From Hippasteria phrygiana (taxonomy: Eukaryota > Echinodermata > Asteroidea > Valvatida > Goniasteridae): a DNA stretch of 64,000 nt. Within the stretch, counting starts at the first letter, position 1, and every line of letters begins with the position of its first letter. The position numbers and the translations under genes were made by a program. Location: the NCBI GenBank assembly GCA_037893225.1, contig JAZGUH010000279.1, positions 2,046,001 to 2,110,000 of the forward strand, read 5' to 3'. Positions 10,455 through 24,854 of the stretch are shown here, piece by piece. A model generated the notes under the pieces. It was not told the DNA's origin. It searched no databases and saw nothing but the letters and a program-made list of their open reading frames with translations.

Positions 10455-13241
10455 CTCCACAAGTTTTAACTCTAGGCAGTCGCCGATGATTGCAACATGT
10501 AGCGCCAGATCTAAGCTAACCATACATGTCAAAATTACTGTATTTGGTTGATATTTCATGCAATTATGAATGAGTAAAGCAAGTCCATACCCCAGGGAAT
10601 TTGACAGGCATGGAGCAATAAATAGAAGGTAATATGCACACAGATGTTGGCCGGAAAGAAAATAAACATTGCGAGGTTTGAATTTTCTCCACAAGTTTTA
10701 ACTCTAGGAAGCCGCCGATGATTGCAACATGTAGCGCCAGATCTAAGCTATCCATACATGTCAAAATTACTGAATTTGGTTGATATTTCATGCAATTATG
10801 AATGAGTAAAGCAAGTCCATACCCCAGGGAATTTGACATGCATGGAGCAATAAATAGACGGTAATATGCACACAGATGGTGGCCGGAAAGAAAATAAACA
10901 ATACGAGGTTTGAATTTTCTCCACAAGTTTTAACTCTAAGAAGCCGCCGATGATTGCAACATGTACCGCCAGATCTAAGCTATCCATACATGTCAAAATT
11001 ACTGCATTTTGTTGATATTTCATGCAATTATGAATGAGTAAAGCAAGTCCATACCCCAGGGAATTTGACATGCATGGAGCAATAAATAGACGGTAATATG
11101 TACACAGATGGTGGCCGGGAAGAAAATAAACTTTGGAAGATTTGATTTTTCTCCACAAGTTTTAACTCTAGGAAGCCGCCGATGATTGCAACATGTAGCG
11201 CCAGATCTAAGTTATCCATACATGTCAAAATTACTGAATTTGGTTGATATTTCATGCAATTATGAATGAGTAAAGCAAGTCCATACCCCAGGGAATTTGA
11301 CATGCATGGAGCAATAAATAGAAGGTAATATGCACACAGATGGTGGCCGGAAAGAAAATACACATTGCGAGGTTTGAATTTTCTCCAAAAGTTTTAACTC
11401 TAGGAAGCCGCCGATGATTGCAACATGTAGCGCCAGATCTAAGCTATCCATACATGTCAAAAATTACTGCATTTGGTTGATATTTCATGCAATTATGAAT
11501 GAGTAAAGCAAGTCCATACCTCAGTGAATTTGACATGCATGGAGCAATAAATAGACGGTAATATGAACACAGATGGTGGCCGGAAAGAAAATACACATTG
11601 CGAGGTTTGAATTTTCTCCAGAAGTTTTAACTCTAAGAAGCCGCCGATGATTGCAACATGTAGCTCCTGATCTAAGCTATCCATACATGTCAAAATTACT
11701 GCATTTTGTTGATATTTCATGCAATTATGAATGAGTAAAGCAAGTCCATACCCCAGGGAATTTGACATGCATGGAGCAATAAATAGAAGGTAATATGCAC
11801 ACAGATGGTGGCCGGAAAGAAAATACACATTGCGAGGTTTGAATTTTCTCCAAAAGTTTTAACTCTAGGAAGCCGCCGATGATTGCAACATGTAGCGCCA
11901 GATCTAAGCTATCCATACATGTCAAAAATTACTGCATTTGGTTGATATTTCATGCAATTATGAATGAGTAAAGCAAGTCCATACCTCAGTGAATTTGACA
12001 TGCATGGAGCAATAAATAGACGGCAATATGAACACAGATGGTGGCCGGAAAGAAAATACCCATTGCGAGGTTTGAATTTTCTCCAGAAGTTTTAACTCTA
12101 AGAAGCCGCCGATGATTGCAACATGTAGCTCCTGATCTAAGCTATCCATACATGTCAAAATTACTGCATTTTGTTGATATTTCATGCAATTATGAATGAG
12201 TAAAGCAAGTCCATACCCCAGGGAATTTGACATGCATGGAGCAATAAATAGACGGTAATATGTACACAGATGGTGGCCGGGAAGAAAATAAACTTTGGAA
12301 GATTTGATTTTTCTCCACAAGTTTTCACTCTAGGAAGCCGCCGATGATTGCAACATGTAGCGCCAGATCTAAGTTATCCATACATGTCAAAATTACTGAA
12401 TTTGGTTGATATTTCATGCAATTATGAATGAGTAAAGCAAGTCCATACCTCAGTGAATTTGACATGCATGGAGCAATAAATAGACGGTAATATGAACACA
12501 GATGGTGGCCGGAAAGAAAATACACATTGCGAGGTTTGAATTTTCTCCAGAAGTTTTAACTCTAAGAAGCCGCCGATGATTGCAACATGTAGCTCCTGAT
12601 CTAAGCTATCCATACATGTCAAAATTACTGCATTTTGTTGATATTTCATGCAATTATGAATGAGTAAAGCAAGTCCATACCCCAGGGAATTTGACATGCA
12701 TGGAGCAATAAATAGACGGTAATATGCACACAGATGGTGGCCGGAAAGAAAATAAACATTGCGAGGTTTGAATGTTCTCCACAAGTTTTAACTCTAAGAA
12801 GCCGCCGATGATTGCAACATGTACCGCCAGATCTAAGCTATCCATACATGTCAAAAATTACTGCATTTGGTTGATATTTCATGCAATTATGAATGAGTAA
12901 AGCAAGTCCATACCCCAGTGAATTTGATATGCATGGAGCAATAAATAGACGGTAATATGAACACAGATGGTGGCCGGAAAGAAAATACACATTGCGAGGT
13001 TTGAATTTTCTCCAGAAGTTTTAACTCTAAGAAGCCGCCGATGATTGCAACATGTAGCTCCTGATCTAAGCTATCCATACATGTCAAAATTACTGCATTT
13101 TGTTGATATTTCATGCAATTATGAATGAGTAAAGCAAGTCCATACCCCAGGGAATTTGACATGCATGGAGCAATAAATAGACGATAATATGCACACAGAT
13201 GGTGGCCGGAAAGAAAATAAACATTGCGAGGTTTGAATTTT
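10223..13241. repeat. A-domain HOR unit A3 (13 monomers, 3019 bp)
   Basis: Its first monomer, 10223-10454, is chimeric: the left end has 'gttttcactc' and the right part has 'taccgcc' and 'attgctg'. The second monomer carries a private 'gctaaccat' (near 10516). From about 12.3 kb the order equals A1 from 7.2 kb (offset 5110 bp). Confidence 0.85.
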
Positions 13242-14867
13242 CTCCGCAAGTTTTAACTCTAAGAAGCCGCCGATGATTGCAACATGTACCGCCAGATCTA
13301 AGCTATCCATACATGTCAAAATTGCTGCATTTTTTTGATATTTCATGCAATGATGAATAAGTAAAGCAAGTCCATACCCCAGGGAATTTGACATGCATGG
13401 AGCAATAAATAGACGGTAATATGTACACAGATGTTGGCCGGAAAGAAAATAAACATTGCGAGGTTTGAATTTTCTCCACAAGTTTTAACTCTAGGCAGTC
13501 GCCGATGATTGCAACATGTAGCGCCAGATCTAAGCTATCCATACATGTCAAAATTACTGTATTTGGTTGATATTTCATGCAATTATGAATGAGTAAAGCA
13601 AGTCCATACCCCAGGGAATTTGACAGGCATGGAGCAATAAATAGAAGGTAATATGCACACAGATGGTGGCCGGAAAGAAAATAAACAATACGAGGTTTGA
13701 ATTTTCTCCACAAGTTTTAACTCTAAGAAGCCGCCGATGATTGCAACATGTACCGCCAGATCTAAGCTATCCATACATGTCAAAATTACTGCATTTTGTT
13801 GATATTTCATGCAATTATGAATGAGTAAAGCAAGTCCATACCCCAGGGAATTTGACATGCATGGAGCAATAAATAGACGGTAATATGTACACAGATGGTG
13901 GCCGGGAAGAAAATAAACTTTGGAAGATTTGATTTTTCTCCACAAGTTTTAACTCTAGGAAGCCGCCGATGATTGCAACATGTAGCGCCAGATCTAAGTT
14001 ATCCATACATGTCAAAATTACTGAATTTGGTTGATATTTCATGCAATTATGAATGAGTAAAGCAAGTCCATACCCCAGGGAATTTGACATGCATGGAGCA
14101 ATAAATAGAAGGTAATATGCACACAGATGGTGGCCGGAAAGAAACTACACATTGCGAGGTTTGAATTTTCTCCAAAAGTTTTAACTCTAGGAAGCCGCCG
14201 ATGATTGCAACATGTAGCGCCAGATCTAAGCTATCCATACATGTCAAAAATTGCTGCATTTTGTTGATATTTCATGCAATTATGAATGAGTAAAGCAAGT
14301 CCATACCCCAGGGAATTTGACATGCATGGAGCAATAAATAGAAGGTAATATGCACACAGATGGTGGCCGGAAAGAAAATACACATTGCGAGGTTTGAATT
14401 TTCTCCAAAAGTTTTAACTCTAGGAAGCCGCCGATGATTGCAACATGTAGCGCCAGATCTAAGCTATCCATACATGTCAAAAATTACTGCATTTGGTTGA
14501 TATTTCATGCAATTATGAATGAGTAAAGCAAGTCCATACCCCAGTGAATTTGATATGCATGGAGCAATAAATAGACGGTAATATGAACACAGATGGTGGC
14601 CGGAAAGAAAATACACATTGCGAGGTTTGAATTTTCTCCAGAAGTTTTAACTCTAAGAAGCCGCCGATGATTGCAACATGTAGCTCCTGATCTAAGCTAT
14701 CCATACATGTCAAAATTACTGCATTTTGTTGATATTTCATGCAATTATGAATGAGTAAAGCAAGTCCATACCCCAGGGAATTTGACATGCATGGAGCAAT
14801 AAATAGACGATAATATGCACACAGATGGTGGCCGGAAAGAAAATAAACATTGCGAGGTTTGAATTTT
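13242..14867. repeat. A-domain HOR unit A4 (7 monomers, 1626 bp)
   Basis: Matches the 11-monomer unit A5 except for four missing consecutive monomers (the A5 stretch from about 16.1 to 17.0 kb). Private variants are 'gaaactacac' near 14142 and 'ttgctgcattttg' near 14250. Confidence 0.85.
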
Positions 14868-17422
14868 CTCCGCAAGTTTTAACTCTAAGAAGCCGCCGAT
14901 GATTGCAACATGTACCGCCACATCTAAGCTATCCATACATGTCAAAATTGCTGGATTTTTTTGATATTTCATGCAATGATGAATAAGTAAAGCAAGTCCA
15001 TACCCCAGGGAATTTGACATGCATGGAGCAATAAATAGACGGTAATATGTACACAGATGTTGGCCGGAAAGAAAATAAACATTGCGAGGTTTGAATTTTC
15101 TCCACAAGTTTTAACTCTAGGCAGTCGCCGATGATTGCAACATGTAGCGCCAGATCTAAGCTATCCATACATGTCAAAATTACTGTATTTGGTTGATATT
15201 TCATGCAATTATGAATGAGTAAAGCAAGTCCATACCCCAGGGAATTTGACAGGCATGGAGCAATAAATAGAAGGTAATATGCACACAGATGGTGGCCGGA
15301 AAGAAAATAAACAATACGAGGTTTGAATTTTCTCCACAAGTTTTAACTCTAAGAAGCCGCCGATGATTGCAACATGTACCGCCAGATCTAAGCTATCCAT
15401 ACATGTCAAAATTACTGCATTTTGTTGATATTTCATGCAATTATGAATGAGTAAAGCAAGTCCATACCCCAGGGAATTTGACATGCATGGAGCAATAAAT
15501 AGACGGTAATATGTACACAGATGGTGGCCGGGAAGAAAATAAACTTTGGAAGATTTGATTTTTCTCCACAAGTTTTAACTCTAGGAAGCCGCCGATGATT
15601 GCAACATGTAGCGCCAGATCTAAGTTATCCATACATGTCAAAATTACTGAATTTGGTTGATATTTCATGCAATTATGAATGAGTAAAGCAAGTCCATACC
15701 CCAGGGAATTTGACATGCATGGAGCAATAAATAGAAGGTAATATGCACACAGATGGTGGCCGGAAAGAAAATACACATTGCGAGGTTTGAATTTTCTCCA
15801 AAAGTTTTAACTCTAGGAAGCCGCCGATGATTGCAACATGTAGCGCCAGATCTAAGCTATCCATACATGTCAAAAATTACTGCATTTTGTTGATATTTCA
15901 TGCAATTATGAATGAGTAAAGCAAGTCCATACCCCAGGGAATTTGACATGCATGGAGCAATAAATAGAAGGTAATATGCACACAGATGGTGGCCGGAAAG
16001 AAAATACACATTGCGAGGTTTGAATTTTCTCCAAAAGTTTTAACTCTAGGAAGCCGCCGATGATTGCAACATGTAGCGCCAGATCTAAGCTATCCATACA
16101 TGTCAAAAATTACTGCATTTGGTTGATATTTCATGCAATTATGAATGAGTAAAGCAAGTCCATACCTCAGTGAATTTGACATGCATGGAGCAATAAATAG
16201 ACGGCAATATGAACACAGATGGTGGCCGGAAAGAAAATACCCATTGCGAGGTTTGAATTTTCTCCAGAAGTTTTAACTCTAAGAAGCCGCCGATGATTGC
16301 AACATGTAGCTCCTGATCTAAGCTATCCATACATGTCAAAATTACTGCATTTTGTTGATATTTCATGCAATTATGAATGAGTAAAGCAAGTCCATACCCC
16401 AGGGAATTTGACATGCATGGAGCAATAAATAGACGGTAATATGTACACAGATGGTGGCCGGGAAGAAAATAAACTTTGGAAGATTTGATTTTTCTCCACA
16501 AGTTTTCACTCTAGGAAGCCGCCGATGATTGCAACATGTAGCGCCAGATCTAAGTTATCCATACATGTCAAAATTACTGAATTTGGTTGATATTTCATGC
16601 AATTATGAATGAGTAAAGCAAGTCCATACCTCAGTGAATTTGACATGCATGGAGCAATAAATAGACGGTAATATGAACACAGATGGTGGCCGGAAAGAAA
16701 ATACACATTGCGAGGTTTGAATTTTCTCCAGAAGTTTTAACTCTAAGAAGCCGCCGATGATTGCAACATGTAGCTCCTGATCTAAGCTATCCATACATGT
16801 CAAAATTACTGCATTTTGTTGATATTTCATGCAATTATGAATGAGTAAAGCAAGTCCATACCCCAGGGAATTTGACATGCATGGAGCAATAAATAGACGG
16901 TAATATGCACACAGATGGTGGCCGGAAAGAAAATAAACATTGCGAGGTTTGAATGTTCTCCACAAGTTTTAACTCTAAGAAGCCGCCGATGATTGCAACA
17001 TGTACCGCCAGATCTAAGCTATCCATACATGTCAAAAATTACTGCATTTGGTTGATATTTCATGCAATTATGAATGAGTAAAGCAAGTCCATACCCCAGT
17101 GAATTTGATATGCATGGAGCAATAAATAGACGGTAATATGAACACAGATGGTGGCCGGAAAGAAAATACACATTGCGAGGTTTGAATTTTCTCCAGAAGT
17201 TTTAACTCTAAGAAGCCGCCGATGATTGCAACATGTAGCTCCTGATCTAAGCTATCCATACATGTCAAAATTACTGCATTTTGTTGATATTTCATGCAAT
17301 TATGAATGAGTAAAGCAAGTCCATACCCCAGGGAATTTGACATGCATGGAGCAATAAATAGACGATAATATGCACACAGATGGTGGCCGGAAAGAAAATA
17401 AACATTGCGAGGTTTGAATTTT
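14868..17422. repeat. A-domain HOR unit A5 (11 monomers, 2555 bp), fullest form of the A4-A8 group
   Basis: Contains all monomer types seen in A4, A6, A7 and A8, in the same order, so it serves as the reference for that group. Private changes in its marker monomer are 'gccacatct' and 'ctggattttt' (near 14918-14960). Confidence 0.85.
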
Positions 17423-19047
17423 CTCCGCAAGTTTTAACTCTAAGAAGCCGCCGATGATTGCAACATGTACCGCCAGATCTAAGCTATCCATACATGTCAA
17501 AATTGCTGCATTTTTTTGATATTTCATGCAATGATGAATAAGTAAAGCAAGTCCATACCCCAGGGAATTTGACATGCATGGAGCAATAAATAGACGGTAA
17601 TATGTACACAGATGTTGGCCGGAAAGAAAATAAACATTGCGAGGTTTGAATTTTCTCCACAAGTTTTAACTCTAGGCAGTCGCCGATGATTGCAACATGT
17701 AGCGCCAGATCTAAGCTATCCATACATGTCAAAATTACTGTATTTGGTTGATATTTCATGCAATTATGAATGAGTAAAGCAAGTCCATACCCCAGGGAAT
17801 TTGACAGGCATGGAGCAATAAATAGAAGGTAATATGCACACAGATGGTGGCCGGAAAGAAAATAAACAATACGAGGTTTGAATTTTCTCCACAAGTTTTA
17901 ACTCTAAGAAGCCGCCGATGATTGCAACATGTACCGCCAGATCTAAGCTATCCATACATGTCAAAATTACTGCATTTTGTTGATATTTCATGCAATTATG
18001 AATGAGTAAAGCAAGTCCATACCCCAGGGAATTTGACATGCATGGAGCAATAAATAGACGGTAATATGTACACAGATGGTGGCCGGGAAGAAAATAAACT
18101 TTGGAAGATTTGATTTTTCTCCACAAGTTTTCACTCTAGGAAGCCGCCGATGATTGCAACATGTAGCGCCAGATCTAAGTTATCCATACATGTCAAAATT
18201 ACTGAATTTGGTTGATATTTCATGCAATTATGAATGAGTAAAGCAAGTCCATACCTCAGTGAATTTGACATGCATGGAGCAATAAATAGACGGTAATATG
18301 AACACAGATGGTGGCCGGAAAGAAAATACACATTGCGAGGTTTGAATTTTCTCCAGAAGTTTTAACTCTAAGAAGCCGCCGATGATTGCAACATGTAGCT
18401 CCTGATCTAAGCTATCCATACATGTCAAAATTACTGCATTTTGTTGATATTTCATGCAATTATGAATGAGTAAAGCAAGTCCATACCCCAGGGAATTTGA
18501 CATGCATGGAGCAATAAATAGACGGTAATATGCACACAGATGGTGGCCGGAAAGAAAATAAACATTGCGAGGTTTGAATGTTCTCCACAAGTTTTAACTC
18601 TAAGAAGCCGCCGATGATTGCAACATGTACCGCCAGATCTAAGCTATCCATACATGTCAAAAATTACTGCATTTGGTTGATATTTCATGCAATTATGAAT
18701 GAGTAAAGCAAGTCCATACCCCAGTGAATTTGATATGCATGGAGCAATAAATAGACGGTAATATGAACACAGATGGTGGCCGGAAAGAAAATACACATTG
18801 CGAGGTTTGAATTTTCTCCAGAAGTTTTAACTCTAAGAAGCCGCCGATGATTGCAACATGTAGCTCCTGATCTAAGCTATCCATACATGTCAAAATTACT
18901 GCATTTTGTTGATATTTCATGCAATTATGAATGAGTAAAGCAAGTCCATACCCCAGGGAATTTGACATGCATGGAGCAATAAATAGACGATAATATGCAC
19001 ACAGATGGTGGCCGGAAAGAAAATAAACATTGCGAGGTTTGAATTTT
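17423..19047. repeat. A-domain HOR unit A6 (7 monomers, 1625 bp)
   Basis: Same length class as A4 but a different block of four monomers is missing: after the second C-like copy it goes to the 'gttttcactc' monomer (near 18129), skipping the types at A5 15.4-16.5 kb. A4 and A6 are therefore independent contractions. Confidence 0.85.
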
Positions 19048-20441
19048 CTCCGCAAGTTTTAACTCTAAGAAGCCGCCGATGATTGCAACATGTACCGCCA
19101 GATCTAAGCTATCCATACATGTCAAAATTGCTGCATTTTTTTGATATTTCATGCAATGATGAATAAGTAAAGCAAGTCCATACCCCAGGGAATTTGACAT
19201 GCATGGAGCAATAAATAGACGGTAATATGTACACAGATGTTGGCCGGAAAGAAAATAAACATTGCGAGGTTTGAATTTTCTCCACAAGTTTTAACTCTAG
19301 GCAGTCGCCGATGATTGCAACATGTAGCGCCAGATCTAAGCTATCCATACATGTCAAAATTACTGTATTTGGTTGATATTTCATGCAATTATGAATGAGT
19401 AAAGCAAGTCCATACCCCAGGGAATTTGACAGGCATGGAGCAATAAATAGAAGGTAATATGCACACAGATGGTGGCCGGAAAGAAAATAAACAATACGAG
19501 GTTTGAATTTTCTCCACAAGTTTTAACTCTAAGAAGCCGCCGATGATTGCAACATGTACCGCCAGATCTAAGCTATCCATACATGTCAAAATTACTGCAT
19601 TTTGTTGATATTTCATGCAATTATGAATGAGTAAAGCAAGTCCATACCCCAGGGAATTTGACATGCATGGAGCAATAAATAGAAGGTAATATGCACACAG
19701 ATGGTGGCCGGAAAGAAAATACACATTGCGAGGTTTGAATTTTCTCCAAAAGTTTTAACTCTAGGAAGCCGCCGATGATTGCAACATGTAGCGCCAGATC
19801 TAAGCTATCCATACATGTCAAAAATTACTGCATTTTGTTGATATTTCATGCAATTATGAATGAGTAAAGCAAGTCCATACCCCAGGGAATTTGACATGCA
19901 TGGAGCAATAAATAGAAGGTAATATGCACACAGATGGTGGCCGGAAAGAAAATACACATTGCGAGGTTTGAATTTTCTCCAAAAGTTTTAACTCTAGGAA
20001 GCCGCCGATGATTGCAACATGTAGCGCCAGATCTAAGCTATCCATACATGTCAAAAATTACTGCATTTGGTTGATATTTCATGCAATTATGAATGAGTAA
20101 AGCAAGTCCATACCCCAGTGAATTTGATATGCATGGAGCAATAAATAGACGGTAATATGAACACAGATGGTGGCCGGAAAGAAAATACACATTGCGAGGT
20201 TTGAATTTTCTCCAGAAGTTTTAACTCTAAGAAGCCGCCGATGATTGCAACATGTAGCTCCTGATCTAAGCTATCCATACATGTCAAAATTACTGCATTT
20301 TGTTGATATTTCATGCAATTATGAATGAGTAAAGCAAGTCCATACCCCAGGGAATTTGACATGCATGGAGCAATAAATAGACGATAATATGCACACAGAT
20401 GGTGGCCGGAAAGAAAATAAACATTGCGAGGTTTGAATTTT
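19048..20441. repeat. A-domain HOR unit A7 (6 monomers, 1394 bp)
   Basis: Shortest A unit. Relative to A5 it lacks five monomers and contains two successive 'ctccaaaag' copies before returning to the 'gatatgcatgg' and 'gacgataat' pair that closes every unit of the A4-A8 group. Confidence 0.85.
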
Positions 20442-22764
20442 CTCCGCAAGTTTTAACTCTAAGAAGCCGCCGATGATTGCAACATGTACCGCCACATCTA
20501 AGCTATCCATACATGTCAAAATTGCTGCATTTTTTTGATATTTCATGCAATGATGAATAAGTAAAGCAAGTCCATACCCCAGGGAATTTGACATGCATGG
20601 AGCAATAAATAGAAGGTAATATGTACACAGATGTTGGCCGGAAAGAAAATAAACATTGCGAGGTTTGAATTTTCTCCACATGTTTTAACTCTAGGCAGTC
20701 GCCGATGATTGCAACATGTAGCGCCAGATCTAAGCTATCCATACATGTCAAAATTACTGTATTTGGTTGATATTTCATGCAATTATGAATGAGTAAAGCA
20801 AGTCCATACCCCAGGGAATTTGACAGGCATGGAGCAATAAATAGAAGGTAATATGCACACAGATGGTGGCCGGAAAGAAAATAAACAATACGAGGTTTGA
20901 ATTTTCTCCACAAGTTTTAACTCTAAGAAGCCGCCGATGATTGCAACATGTACCGCCAGATCTAAGCTATCCATACATGTCAAAATTACTGCATTTTGTT
21001 GATATTTCATGCAATTATGAATGAGTAAAGCAAGTCCATACCCCAGGGAATTTGACATGCATGGAGCAATAAATAGACGGTAATATGTACACAGATGGTG
21101 GCCGGGAAGAAAATAAACTTTGGAAGATTTGATTTTTCTCCACAAGTTTTAACTCTAGGAAGCCGCCGATGATTGCAACATGTAGCGCCAGATCTAAGTT
21201 ATCCATACATGTCAAAATTACTGAATTTGGTTGATATTTCATGCAATTATGAATGAGTAAAGCAAGTCCATACCCCAGGGAATTTGACATGCATGGAGCA
21301 ATAAATAGAAGGTAATATGCACACAGATGGTGGCCGGAAAGAAAATACACATTGCGAGGTTTGAATTTTCTCCAAAAGTTTTAACTCTAGGAAGCCGCCG
21401 ATGATTGCAACATGTAGCGCCAGATCTAAGCTATCCATACATGTCAAAAATTACTGCATTTTGTTGATATTTCATGCAATTATGAATGAGTAAAGCAAGT
21501 CCATACCCCAGGGAATTTGACATGCATGGAGCAATAAATAGAAGGTAATATGCACACAGATGGTGGCCGGAAAGAAAATACACATTGCGAGGTTTGAATT
21601 TTCTCCAAAAGTTTTAACTCTAGGAAGCCGCCGATGATTGCAACATGTAGCGCCAGATCTAAGCTATCCATACATGTCAAAAATTACTGCATTTGGTTGA
21701 TATTTCATGCAATTATGAATGAGTAAAGCAAGTCCATACCTCAGTGAATTTGACATGCATGGAGCAATAAATAGACGGCAATATGAACACAGATGGTGGC
21801 CGGAAAGAAAATACCCATTGCGAGGTTTGAATTTTCTCCAGAAGTTTTAACTCTAAGAAGCCGCCGATGATTGCAACATGTAGCTCCTGATCTAAGCTAT
21901 CCATACATGTCAAAATTACTGCATTTTGTTGATATTTCATGCAATTATGAATGAGTAAAGCAAGTCCATACCCCAGGGAATTTGACATGCATGGAGCAAT
22001 AAATAGACGGTAATATGAACACAGATGGTGGCCGGAAAGAAAATACACATTGCGAGGTTTGAATTTTCTCCAGAAGTTTTAACTCTAAGAAGCCGCCGAT
22101 GATTGCAACATGTAGCTCCTGATCTAAGCTATCCATACATGTCAAAATTACTGCATTTTGTTGATATTTCATGCAATTATGAATGAGTAAAGCAAGTCCA
22201 TACCCCAGGGAATTTGACATGCATGGAGCAATAAATAGACGGTAATATGCACACAGATGGTGGCCGGAAAGAAAATAAACATTGCGAGGTTTGAATGTTC
22301 TCCACAAGTTTTAACTCTAAGAAGCCGCCGATGATTGCAACATGTACCGCCAGATCTAAGCTATCCATACATGTCAAAAATTACTGCATTTGGTTGATAT
22401 TTCATGCAATTATGAATGAGTAAAGCAAGTCCATACCCCAGTGAATTTGATATGCATGGAGCAATAAATAGACGGTAATATCAACACAGATGGTGGCCGG
22501 AAAGAAAATACACATTGCGAGGTTTGAATTTTCTCCAGAAGTTTTAACTCTAAGAAGCCGCCGATGATTGCAACATGTAGCTCCTGATCTAAGCTATCCA
22601 TACATGTCAAAATTACTGCATTTTGTTGATATTTCATGCAATTATGAATGAGTAAAGCAAGTCCATACCCCAGGGAATTTGACATGCATGGAGCAATAAA
22701 TAGACGATAATATGCACACAGATGGTGGCCGGAAAGAAAATAAACATTGCGAGGTTTGAATTTT
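20442..22764. repeat. A-domain HOR unit A8 (10 monomers, 2323 bp)
   Basis: Equals A5 minus one monomer: near 21.95-22.02 kb a copy that starts like the A5 'gacggtaatatg' monomer continues directly as the next type ('tgaacac', 'aaatacacatt'). It shares 'gccacatct' in the marker monomer with A5. Private: 'ccacatgttttaac' near 20680. Confidence 0.85.
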
Positions 22765-24854
22765 CTCCGCAAGTTTTAACTCTAAGAAGCCGCCGATGAT
22801 TGCAACATGTACCGCCAGATCTAAGCTATCCATACATGTCAAAATTGCTGCATTTTTTTGATATTTCATGCAATGATGAATAAGTAAAGCAAGTCCATAC
22901 CCCAGGGAATTTGACATGCATGGAGCAATAAATAGACGGTAATATGTACACAGATGTTGGCCGGAAAGAAAATAAACATTGCGAGGTTTGAATTTTCTCC
23001 ACAAGTTTTAACTCTAGGCAGTCGCCGATGATTGCAACATGTAGCGCCAGATCTAAGCTATCCATACATGTCAAAATTACTGTATTTGGTTGATATTTCA
23101 TGCAATTATGAATGAGTAAAGCAAGTCCATACCCCAGGGAATTTGACAGGCATGGAGCAATAAATAGAAGGTAATATGCACACAGATGGTGGCCGGAAAG
23201 AAAATAAACAATACGAGGTTTGAATTTTCTCCACAAGTTTTAACTCTAAGAAGCCGCCGATGATTGCAACATGTACCGCCAGATCTAAGCTATCCATACA
23301 TGTCAAAATTACTGCATTTTGTTGATATTTCATGCAATTATGAATGAGTAAAGCAAGTCCATACCCCAGGGAATTTGACATGCATGGAGCAATAAATAGA
23401 CGGTAATATGTACACAGATGGTGGCCGGGAAGAAAATAAACTTTGGAAGATTTGATTTTTCTCCACAAGTTTTAACTCTAGGAAGCCGCCGATGATTGCA
23501 ACATGTAGCGCCAGATCTAAGTTATCCATACATGTCAAAATTACTGAATTTGGTTGATATTTCATGCAATTATGAATGAGTAAAGCAAGTCCATACCCCA
23601 GGGAATTTGACATGCATGGAGCAATAAATAGAAGGTAATATGCACACAGATGGTGGCCGGAAAGAAAATACACATTGCGAGGTTTGAATTTTCTCCAAAA
23701 GTTTTAACTCTAGGAAGCCGCCGATGATTGCAACATGTAGCGCCAGATCTAAGCTATCCATACATGTCAAAAATTACTGCATTTTGTTGATATTTCATGC
23801 AATTATGAATGAGTAAAGCAAGTCCATACCTCAGTGAATTTGACATGCATGGAGCAATAAATAGACGGTAATATGCACACAGATGGTGGCCGGAAAGAAA
23901 ATAAACATTGCGAGGTTTGAATGTTCTCCACAAGTTTTAACTCTAAGAAGCCGCCGATGATTGCAACATGTACCGCCAGATCTAAGCTATCCATACATGT
24001 CAAAATTACTGCATTTTGTTGATATTTCATGCAATTATGAATGAGTAAAGCAAGTCCATACCCCAGGGAATTTGACATGCATGGAGCAATAAATAGACGG
24101 TAATGTGTACACAGATGGTGGCCCGGAAGAAAATAAACTTTGGAAGATTTGATTTTTCTCCACAAGTTTTAACTCTAGGAAGCCGCCGATGATTGCAACA
24201 TGTAGCGCCAGATCTAAGTTATCCATACATGTCAAAATTACTGAATTTGGTTGATATTTCATGCAATTATGAATGAGTAAAGCAAGTCCATACCCCAGGG
24301 AATTTGACATGCATGGAGCAATAAATAGAAGGTAATATGCACACAGATGGTGGCCGGAAAGAAAATACACATTGCGAGGTTTGAATTTTCTCCAAAAGTT
24401 TTAACTCTAGGAAGCCGCCGATGATTGCAACATGTAGCGCCAGATCTAAGCTATCCATACATGTCAAAAATTACTGCATTTGGTTGATATTTCATGCAAT
24501 TATGAATGAGTAAAGCAAGTCCATACCTCAGTGAATTTGACATGCATGGAGCAATAAATAGACGGCAATATGAACACAGATGGTGGCCGGAAAGAAAATA
24601 CCCATTGCGAGGTTTGAATTTTCTCCAGAAGTTTTAACTCTAAGAAGCCGCCGATGATTGCAACATGTAGCTCCTGATCTAAGCTATCCATACATGTCAA
24701 AATTACTGCATTTTGTTGATATTTCATGCAATTATGAATGAGTAAAGCAAGTCCATACCCCAGGGAATTTGACATGCATGGAGCAATAAATAGACGGTAA
24801 TATGTACACAGATGGTGGCCGGGAAGAAAATAAACTTTGGAAGATTTGATTTTT
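22765..24854. repeat. A-domain HOR unit A9 (9 monomers, 2090 bp)
   Basis: First half follows A5. From about 24.0 kb it contains the 'taatgtgtac' monomer otherwise seen in the left domain, in A1, in A10 and in the A islands. Private: 'gtggcccggaag' near 24119. Its end matches the end of A2. Confidence 0.85.
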
